Of a DNA stretch of 6,211 nt, positions 1 through 5,525 are shown in pieces. Source of the DNA: an uncultured Lachnospiraceae bacterium (GTDB lineage Bacteria > Bacillota > Clostridia > Lachnospirales > Lachnospiraceae); contig CAMODS010000081.1 in NCBI GenBank assembly GCA_946611525.1, positions 1 through 6,211 of the forward strand. The letters run 5' to 3'. The notes beneath the pieces were generated by a model. It saw nothing but the letters and a program-made list of their open reading frames with translations. It searched no databases and was not told the DNA's origin. Made by a program: the position numbers and the translations under genes. How positions within the stretch are numbered: position 1 is the stretch's first letter; every line of letters starts with the position of its first letter.

Positions 1-807
1 AACGGAGTATTCAACTTCGAGGGCGGCTGCTACGCAAAGGTTATAAACCTTGATAAGGACAGTGAACCCGACATCTACAATGCTATCAAGCGCGACGCTC
101 TTTTAGAGAACGTTACCGTTGATGCTAACGGCAAGATCGATTTCGCAGACAAGAGCGTTACCGAGAATACCCGCGTATCTTATCCTATCAACCATATCGA
201 TAAGGTAGTTCTTAATGTTCGTGATACATCCTCAGGCCCCGCTGCACAGAACGTTATCTTCTTGTCAGCAGATGCATTCGGAGTACTTCCTCCCGTATCC
301 ATCCTTACACCTGAGCAGACTCAGTACTACTTCCTTTCCGGCTTCACAGCAAAGCTTGCAGGTACAGAGCGTGGTATCACAGAGCCCACACCTACCTTCT
401 CAGCTTGCTTCGGTCAGGCTTTCCTTGAGCTTCATCCTACAAAGTACGGTGAGGAGCTTGTAAAGAAGATGGAAAAGTCCGGTGCCAAGGCTTACCTGGT
501 TAACACAGGCTGGAACGGCACAGGCAAGCGTATCTCCATCAAGGATACACGTGGTATCATCGACGCTATCTTAAACGGCGATGTTCTTAAGGCACCCACC
601 AAGAAGATCCCCATCTTCGACTTCGAGGTTCCTACAGAGCTTCCCGGCGTTGATCCTGCTATCCTTGATCCCCGTGATACATACGGCGACGCTTCCGAAT
701 GGGAAGAGAAGGCAAAGGATCTTGCAGATCGCTTCATAAAGAACTTCAAGAAGTACGAAGGCAACGATGCAGGAAAGGCTCTTGTGGCAGCAGGCCCCAA
801 GGCATAA
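1..807 (+). CDS. pckA: ATP-dependent phosphoenolpyruvate carboxykinase, C-terminal half (5' end outside window)
   Basis: The enzyme interconverts oxaloacetate + ATP and phosphoenolpyruvate + ADP + CO2 in the cytosol. In fermentative anaerobes it often runs in the carboxylating direction; that is family knowledge, not seen here. The frame is open from base 1, with 268 residues before the TAA stop, about half of the ~540-residue family length. The fragment starts at NGVFNFEGGCYAK, just after the metal-binding aspartate of the family, so the P-loop and most metal ligands lie upstream. Visible conserved blocks are ENTRVSYP (arginine at fragment residue 58, equivalent to the substrate-binding Arg333 of E. 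coli), FLSADAFGVLPPVS, the nucleotide-binding stretch TERGITEPTPTFSACFG, VNTGWNGTGKRISIKDTR and the terminal LVAAGPKA. Similarity to E. coli PckA is high throughout and no damage is seen. All 24 lysines use AAG, which suggests strong expression. An intrinsic terminator follows 88 bases after the stop. Confidence 0.97.
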   Translation, partial: NGVFNFEGGCYAKVINLDKDSEPDIYNAIKRDALLENVTVDANGKIDFADKSVTENTRVSYPINHIDKVVLNVRDTSSGPAAQNVIFLSADAFGVLPPVSILTPEQTQYYFLSGFTAKLAGTERGITEPTPTFSACFGQAFLELHPTKYGEELVKKMEKSGAKAYLVNTGWNGTGKRISIKDTRGIIDAILNGDVLKAPTKKIPIFDFEVPTELPGVDPAILDPRDTYGDASEWEEKAKDLADRFIKNFKKYEGNDAGKALVAAGPKA

Positions 808-842
808 GACACATGAATCAGTTGTCACTCAAAGCGTTGTGA

Positions 843-859
843 AGAGTCTTTAAGATTCT
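843..859. repeat. 17-bp imperfect inverted repeat in the pckA-LRR gene gap
   Basis: The arms AGAGTCTT and AAGATTCT flank a single central T and match except for one G/T position. The size and symmetry would fit a dimeric regulator site or a small hairpin. No recognisable -35/-10 pair surrounds it, so any operator role is a guess. In the 143-base gap this and the terminator are the only clear symmetrical elements. Confidence 0.25.
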
Positions 860-880
860 ACGTCGCAGTGCTTTCAGATG

Positions 881-906
881 ACGGTAATATAAGATGACTA
901 TACCGT
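881..906 (+). promoter_or_regulatory. Possible competing (antiterminator-like) hairpin
   Basis: ACGGTA (881-886) is a perfect complement of TACCGT (901-906), with a 14-base loop. The second arm overlaps the left arm of the terminator stem at 896-905, so the two structures cannot form together. The layout resembles an attenuator. However, the 6-bp helix is much weaker than the 10-bp terminator stem and could be chance, partly because CGGTA also occurs in the terminator's right arm. Confidence 0.25.
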
Positions 907-931
907 GGGTTTCTGCGGTATAGTCGTTTTT
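896..931 (+). terminator. Rho-independent terminator after pckA
   Basis: A perfect 10-bp stem, GACTATACCG (896-905) with CGGTATAGTC (916-925), encloses a 10-base loop. It is followed by one G and five T residues (927-931). This is a textbook intrinsic terminator for + strand transcription and most simply ends the pckA transcript. Its T-run finishes three bases before the ribosome binding site of the next gene, so it also sits in the leader of any transcript entering that gene from upstream. Confidence 0.88.
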
Positions 932-934
932 GTA

Positions 935-942
935 AAAGGAGG
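935..942 (+). promoter_or_regulatory. Strong ribosome binding site of the LRR surface protein gene
   Basis: AAAGGAGG lies 8 bases before the ATG at 951, close to ideal complementarity with the 16S rRNA 3' end. It fixes the start at 951, which also yields a proper signal peptide. It begins directly after the T-run of the pckA terminator. Confidence 0.85.
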
Positions 943-950
943 CAGATGAG

Positions 951-3900
951 ATGAAGTTTAACAGGTTTTTGGCTTTTGTGATGGCCACCGCTGTGGCAGC
1001 CGGTACCGTGTTCGGCAACGGAGCGTACACGCCGGAGGTTTTTGCGGCAGCACCACGTGCACTGGTGGGATCGGAGTTTACCGATACGGCTAAAAATGCC
1101 GGCGCAGATTCCTCGGGTATCACAGATGTCAATTTCACCTACAGATTTACACAGGTAAATGCCGGATCCGCTGAGGTGGTTCTGGTAAATGCAGAGAGTA
1201 AAAACGGTGGTGCACTAAAGGCTTTTAACGTACAGACATCCATCTCATCCGAAGGAGCAAGTGCATATACGGATGCACATGGAAGCGCATTTTCAGCCTC
1301 CAATATCAAGATAGTGGGAGTGGATCTTGACGGAAAGAATTTCTCATCCACAGACCAGATCCAGAACATCAATCTGGCCCCTGCAGCTGAGATCCTTACA
1401 TCCATAAAGATCCAGAACTTTACCTACTCTGAGTCCTCAGCGAAAAAGCTTTCCCTGGGACTTTCAGGATCCACAAATAAGTTTAAGGACGTAAAAGAAG
1501 TGGACTTTTCCGGCAGCCATGTACGTTTTGATTCATCTTCACAAAACGACAACGTGGGAGTCATTTTGGCCGGAAATGAAAAGACATTAAAGACTCTTGA
1601 TATTTCAGATATCTACGACGGTGTGGACAACTACAACTCTGTAGCAGGTGTTACCACATCCATAGATCTGAAAAAGTTTACGGCACTTACAAAGATAGAT
1701 CTTTCCGGAAATGTCGGTCTTGTAAACGTGGCCATTGCACCTGACGTGGTGGAGAACAATGCTTTTACCACCATTGATATCTCGGGCTGCAAGTCTTTGG
1801 TGAACCTTTCAGCCATTGCCTCCGGCAAGGATATTTCAAAGTACCGTGAATACAATCCCGGGATCTATCAGGGCATCCGCTTTATCACAAACGGCGGCAA
1901 TACCGGTTCATCCACCCTTGATCTTTCCAATTACAGTATGAAGGCAATAGATGTAGAGTATGCATCCTTAAAGGGCTTTGTGGCACCCGCCGGCAGCGGC
2001 AAGCTTACGGTGGACCTTTCCCACAATTATCTTCAGAAGCTGGACCTTTCAAAGGCAAAGGGTGATCTTCAGTCACTTACGGTAAATGAGAACCAGCTTT
2101 TGGATATTGATCTTTCCGGTCAGACGGCATTGGGGACACTCAGGGCAGACAGCAACTATTTGACATCCCTGGATATTTCCCCCGCCACATCCCTTACAAA
2201 TGTATCCCTGGTGGACAACTACATTCCGGACAGTAATTTTAAAAGAAGTGATTCCCAGAAAAACAGAACGCTGTCCAAACAAAAGAAGCTTACAGCAGCT
2301 TTTACCATGAACGGTGATGGCGGTATGGCGTCTGCTTCCAATGATACAAAGGGATCTGTAAATACAAACAGTAACGCAAACCTCTATGTTATGCTGGGTG
2401 TGGCAGGTGCTCCCGAGGGCTTTGCCAAAAAGCTGGCAGATACGGTAAGCTGGGATGAGGCTTCACCTTCAAGCGGAGCCATCACATTGGCCGGCAAGCC
2501 TTCAGTGTATTATACTTCCGATACCTACATCGGAAAGCTCATGGGCTGCAAGTCAGTGGTGGTTGCAAGCACTCAGGTTTATGGCTCTGATAAGCCCAGA
2601 GGCGGCGAGACCGTGACAGCATACTTTGGTGGTGACAAGGATACCATTTCCATAGCTACCGAGGATGTGTACACACTTTCCACAGACGTGGTCACAGGTA
2701 TTTCAAACCGCAATACCATAGAGACTATGAAGGACGAGATAAAGGCATCCGCCATGTTTGACTATCCCCAGCTGGCAGTCAGAAAGAGCGGATCTGCAAA
2801 TATAAATGTTTCTTCGGACAACCCCAGCGGTACAGTTGGCGGTCATGCAAACGGACTGGGCAAGACCCTTTATAACTGCCTTGCATCATCATCCACCCAG
2901 AATGCGGCTCAGCTTTGCAGCCTGGTGGGTACACTCAACATAGGTTATAAGTTTAACAACTATGTGGATGGAAATTTACCCGTTAAAGCCGGCGGCAAAG
3001 TCAGTATGCAGGACTCTGACAAGTCCATAGCAGCCGAGTACGATGAGGTGAAGTACAGCATCGGCTTTTCAGCCAACGGCGGCAGCGGCACCATCGACAA
3101 GATGACAGACCTTGCTTATTCCGACAACATCAGCCTTCCGAAGAGCGGTTTTGACAATGCCCGTGGTACCTTTATCGGATGGAAGAGAGAAAACTCCACT
3201 CTTTCGGAAAACGGTGGCGCCAGACTGTTTATAGGCGGCAAAGCCACTCCCGGAGTTTTGGATGCCGCAAAGACAAACGTGGTATTTTTTGCAATGTGGA
3301 AAGCCGATGACAGGACCATCAATCTCAAGGCAAGCTCTGCAAAGTTAAACCTTGGTGATGTGATAAATGTGGCAGACCTCGAGCCCAAGACGGTTGACAA
3401 CAACGGCCTGTCATACAATGAGTGGGACGGCTCCACCAAATCAGCCATTTCATCCCAGCCCAGGTACGGTTATTTTACTTCTGATGACAGCGTCATCGCC
3501 TACAATGACAAGGGCGCATTTTACGCCACGGGCGCAGGTGAGGCCACCATCTATGTATATGATGTGACAAATTCACTCCATGCAGTGGGAAGCCTGAACG
3601 TAACTGTGGCCGGCGGTAAAAAGACTACCACGACTACCACAGATGAGGGAAAGACAAAGACCGATACACCGTCAACGGACGGAAGCTACACAGTCGGTGG
3701 CATGACCTATGTGAAGTCTGGCAATGACATGATCCTTAAAAAGGCTTCCTCAACAAAGAGCAGCGTGACTGTAAATACCGTTAAGATAGATGGAAAGACC
3801 TACAAGGTAGTCGGTATCGGAAACTCGGCTTTCAAGGACAATACCACTCTAAAAAAGGTAACCATCGGGGCGAATGTGAAAAAAATTGGCCAGACAGCAT

Positions 3901-4100
3901 TTTTGCGCTGCAAGAACCTAAAGACCGTGGTCATCAAAACGAAGAAGCTTACGAAGGGCTCCACGGTTGGCAAGAATGCATTCAAGACCATTCATAAAAA
4001 GGCTACCATAAAGATAGTAAGCTCTGCCTTTACAAAGACTCAGAAAGTCCTTAAGAAAAAGGCAGGCATCGCAAGTACGGTGAAGGTGAAAAAAGCATAG
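951..4100 (+). CDS. Secreted multidomain leucine-rich-repeat surface protein (LRR, B-repeat, Ig-like, BspA-type C-terminus)
   Basis: A 1049-residue exported protein, likely an adhesin or cell-wall-associated binding protein; the ligand is unknown. Residues 1-32 form a signal peptide (basic N-end, hydrophobic core about 6-21, cleavage near VFA|AA). Residues 33-180 are unassigned and beta-rich looking. Residues ~180-426 carry about ten degenerate LRRs with cores such as LDLSN, IDLSGN, VDLSHN and LDISPA, internalin-like in spacing. Residues 440-700 match nothing I recognise. Residues ~701-785 fit a Listeria-Bacteroides (InlB B-type) repeat: FSANGGSGTIDKM, FIGW and a terminal FFAMWK. Residues ~787-888 look like a bacterial Ig-like domain. 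A Thr/Lys/Asp linker (889-912, six threonines in a row) leads to a BspA-type LRR_5 region (KVVGIGNSAFKDNTTLKKV, VKKIGQTAFLRCKNLKTV) and a lysine-rich tail. There is no LPXTG motif or C-terminal membrane anchor. Cysteines are few: 280, 533, 643, 656 and 987. Domain calls are by eye. Confidence 0.9.
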   Translation: MKFNRFLAFVMATAVAAGTVFGNGAYTPEVFAAAPRALVGSEFTDTAKNAGADSSGITDVNFTYRFTQVNAGSAEVVLVNAESKNGGALKAFNVQTSISSEGASAYTDAHGSAFSASNIKIVGVDLDGKNFSSTDQIQNINLAPAAEILTSIKIQNFTYSESSAKKLSLGLSGSTNKFKDVKEVDFSGSHVRFDSSSQNDNVGVILAGNEKTLKTLDISDIYDGVDNYNSVAGVTTSIDLKKFTALTKIDLSGNVGLVNVAIAPDVVENNAFTTIDISGCKSLVNLSAIASGKDISKYREYNPGIYQGIRFITNGGNTGSSTLDLSNYSMKAIDVEYASLKGFVAPAGSGKLTVDLSHNYLQKLDLSKAKGDLQSLTVNENQLLDIDLSGQTALGTLRADSNYLTSLDISPATSLTNVSLVDNYIPDSNFKRSDSQKNRTLSKQKKLTAAFTMNGDGGMASASNDTKGSVNTNSNANLYVMLGVAGAPEGFAKKLADTVSWDEASPSSGAITLAGKPSVYYTSDTYIGKLMGCKSVVVASTQVYGSDKPRGGETVTAYFGGDKDTISIATEDVYTLSTDVVTGISNRNTIETMKDEIKASAMFDYPQLAVRKSGSANINVSSDNPSGTVGGHANGLGKTLYNCLASSSTQNAAQLCSLVGTLNIGYKFNNYVDGNLPVKAGGKVSMQDSDKSIAAEYDEVKYSIGFSANGGSGTIDKMTDLAYSDNISLPKSGFDNARGTFIGWKRENSTLSENGGARLFIGGKATPGVLDAAKTNVVFFAMWKADDRTINLKASSAKLNLGDVINVADLEPKTVDNNGLSYNEWDGSTKSAISSQPRYGYFTSDDSVIAYNDKGAFYATGAGEATIYVYDVTNSLHAVGSLNVTVAGGKKTTTTTTDEGKTKTDTPSTDGSYTVGGMTYVKSGNDMILKKASSTKSSVTVNTVKIDGKTYKVVGIGNSAFKDNTTLKKVTIGANVKKIGQTAFLRCKNLKTVVIKTKKLTKGSTVGKNAFKTIHKKATIKIVSSAFTKTQKVLKKKAGIASTVKVKKA

Positions 4101-4110
4101 GTTATCCAGG

Positions 4111-4147
4111 ACGCCGGGATGTCATCCCGGGCGTAGCGAAGGATCTT
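4111..4147. repeat. Palindromic small interspersed repeat-like element
   Basis: ACGCCGGGAT (4111-4120) pairs with ATCCCGGGCGT (4124-4134), apart from one bulged base, across a 3-base loop. A second, alternative pairing joins ATCC (4124-4127) to GGAT (4141-4144) around the core GCGTAGCGAA. The block from GTCATCCC to GGATCTT resembles, from memory, a short repeat of the form GTCATTC..GAGCGAAGCGAA..GAATCT found between genes in many unrelated bacteria. Here the outer pair ATCC/GGAT replaces ATTC/GAAT, a compensatory change. There is no T-run, so it is not a standard terminator. Only one copy lies in the window, so repeat status is inferred. Confidence 0.55.
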
Positions 4148-4150
4148 AAC

Positions 4151-4156
4151 AAGGAG
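4151..4156 (+). promoter_or_regulatory. Ribosome binding site that decides the TTG start of the ATPase gene
   Basis: AAGGAG lies 7 bases before TTG at 4164. The frame is closed by a TAG at 4134, with no ATG or GTG between. The first in-frame ATG is codon 38, which would remove the P-loop region, so TTG is the best start. The site begins 4 bases after the palindromic element ends. Confidence 0.8.
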
Positions 4157-4163
4157 CATACTT

Positions 4164-5525
4164 TTGCAAACAAGAAACCAGATACATCAGGAATTACAAA
4201 AATACTACGACGACAGCGCCAATCATTTGGTGCTGTTGTCCGGTTCTGACCGTAGTGAGAAGGAAAGTTTTCTCATGCGGTTTTGTCAGGATAAAAAGAG
4301 CTTCTACTACCGGGGACGTCATGCCTCCGGTGCCAAGCAGCTGGAGCTTTTTTCAAGTCAGGTTGCTAAGACCTACGATGTAAAGCTTCAAAAGAATACC
4401 TACGACGAGTGCTTAAACCGCATTAAAAGCGGGGATGCTTCAAAGCTTGTTGTGGTGATCGACGAGCTGCCTCTGATCACTCATAGCGAGCCCTCCTTTT
4501 TTGAAAGTATCATAAAGTTGAAAAAGCGTCAGCTCTATCCCGGTCCGGTGCTCATCATCGCAACGGCGTCATCCCTTTCCTATGCTGAGGGGGATGCTCA
4601 TGAGCTTTACGGCGACGGGTTTTCCTATTTTGACAGTGTGCTGACACTTCCGGACTACAACTTTTTGGAGGTGGTGAGAGTGCTACCCGGCAGTTCCATG
4701 ACGGATGCACTTTCGGTATATGCCATTACCGGCGGTGTGCCCGCGTATATGTCCCACTGGAACCGCAGCCGGTCCGTCAGGGAAAACGTGATATCGCTTA
4801 TCCTGTCACCCCACGGAGCGCTGTTTAATGAGGCTGAGCGCTACATTGGTTCTGAGCTTAGGGAGCTTTCGGTGTATGAGACCATTTTATACGCCATGGC
4901 CTGCGGTAACGAAAAGCTCAATGATATCTATCAGTATACCGGTTATCCCAGGGCAAAGATCTCCGTGTATCTTAAAAATCTTGCATCTTTTGAGGTGATA
5001 GAAAAGGTGGTGTCCTTTACCTCGGGAGGCTGGGAGAATACGAAAAAGGGCATCTATCGTATCAGGGAGCCTTTTATAGATTTCTGGTTCAAGTTTGTTT
5101 ACGCTCACCAGTCCGAACTCTGGCAGATGAAGCCGGAGGAGTTTTATGACAGGTTTATAGAGCCGGATATCAGAGGTTATCTGGACCGTATTTTTGAAAG
5201 AGTCTGTAGCGAGTACATCGAGCTTTTGTCGTCGGTGGGCAAGACTCCTATCAGGGTTTCATCCATCGGCACCTGGATCGGAAAGGACGGCACCATCGAC
5301 ATTGTGGGGGCAGACGAGGAGCGCAATACAGTCGTGGGTTCCTGTCACTGGGGCGATACCCCCATGGGAGAGGAGAGCTACGAGAATCTTTTGGCATCCA
5401 TGAAGCTTGCCAGGCTGTCTGCCGAGGCGGTTTATCTGTTTTCCGGGAACGGCTTTACTGATGGACTTAAAAAGCTGGTGGAGTCGGGCAGGAATGTTAA
5501 TCTTATCGACCTGGAGGAACTGTGA
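4164..5525 (+). CDS. AAA-type ATPase of the archaeal-ATPase/DUF234 family with degenerate Walker A
   Basis: A 453-residue cytosolic protein of a family common in archaea and anaerobic Bacillota whose role is unknown. Domains by eye: an N-terminal ATPase (~1-195) with strand LVLLSG and a P-loop-like GSDRSEKES at 27-35, Walker B VVVIDELP (97-103, D100/E101) and the family motif ITGGVPAY (188-195). A winged-helix-like segment follows at ~236-285 (LNDIYQYTGYPRAKISVYLKNL is split across it). A DUF234-like region starts at YRIREPFIDFWFKFV (298-312). The C-terminus has a PD-(D/E)XK-like pattern, TIDIVGAD (377-384) then GSCHWG (392-397). Oddities: Walker A lacks the usual GK[ST] (it reads E-K-E), and the nuclease-like ECKW is SCHW, so both active sites may be impaired. 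The start is TTG, set by AAGGAG. The stop overlaps the topB start by one base, so the two are probably translated together. The length is normal for the family. Confidence 0.85.
   Translation: MQTRNQIHQELQKYYDDSANHLVLLSGSDRSEKESFLMRFCQDKKSFYYRGRHASGAKQLELFSSQVAKTYDVKLQKNTYDECLNRIKSGDASKLVVVIDELPLITHSEPSFFESIIKLKKRQLYPGPVLIIATASSLSYAEGDAHELYGDGFSYFDSVLTLPDYNFLEVVRVLPGSSMTDALSVYAITGGVPAYMSHWNRSRSVRENVISLILSPHGALFNEAERYIGSELRELSVYETILYAMACGNEKLNDIYQYTGYPRAKISVYLKNLASFEVIEKVVSFTSGGWENTKKGIYRIREPFIDFWFKFVYAHQSELWQMKPEEFYDRFIEPDIRGYLDRIFERVCSEYIELLSSVGKTPIRVSSIGTWIGKDGTIDIVGADEERNTVVGSCHWGDTPMGEESYENLLASMKLARLSAEAVYLFSGNGFTDGLKKLVESGRNVNLIDLEEL
5513..5519 (+). promoter_or_regulatory. topB ribosome binding site inside the ATPase gene
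   Basis: GGAGGAA ends 5 bases before the ATG at 5525 and lies within the last codons of the ATPase gene (encoding LEEL). The TGATG junction puts stop and start in contact, which favours re-initiation by the same ribosomes. Confidence 0.75.

Larger units (their letters stand above)
4101..4163. other. Short gap between the LRR gene and the ATPase gene
   Basis: These 63 bases hold the palindromic element (4111-4147) and the AAGGAG ribosome binding site. No promoter-like hexamer pair and no T-tract terminator are visible. Co-transcription with the LRR gene is therefore possible, or a promoter may lie inside the 3' end of that gene. Confidence 0.6.

Noticed and set aside
262..807. A separate short gene starting at ATG 262
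   Set aside because: The frame is open back to base 1 and encodes conserved PckA sequence upstream of that ATG, so this is an internal methionine.
822..856. TTGTCA (822-827) with TAAGAT (851-856) as a promoter
   Set aside because: The spacing is 23 bases, too long for a standard promoter, and both hexamers are imperfect.
888..893. TATAAG as a -10 box for the LRR gene
   Set aside because: It matches the consensus at five of six positions, but nothing like TTGACA lies 16-18 bases upstream, and a start there would place the terminator inside the transcript. It is not strong enough to call.
492..1405. Open minus-strand frames opposite pckA and the start of the LRR gene
   Set aside because: They mirror strongly conserved or clearly structured + strand genes, lack convincing ribosome binding sites and have compositionally odd products.
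3116..3567. Overlapping open frames on both strands within the LRR gene
   Set aside because: They fall inside the B-repeat and Ig-like coding region; the products resemble no protein and have no start signals.
4111..4134. Hairpin as the intrinsic terminator of the LRR gene
   Set aside because: The stem is strong, but the bases after it (AGCGAAGGATC) contain no T-run, so it lacks the second half of an intrinsic terminator.
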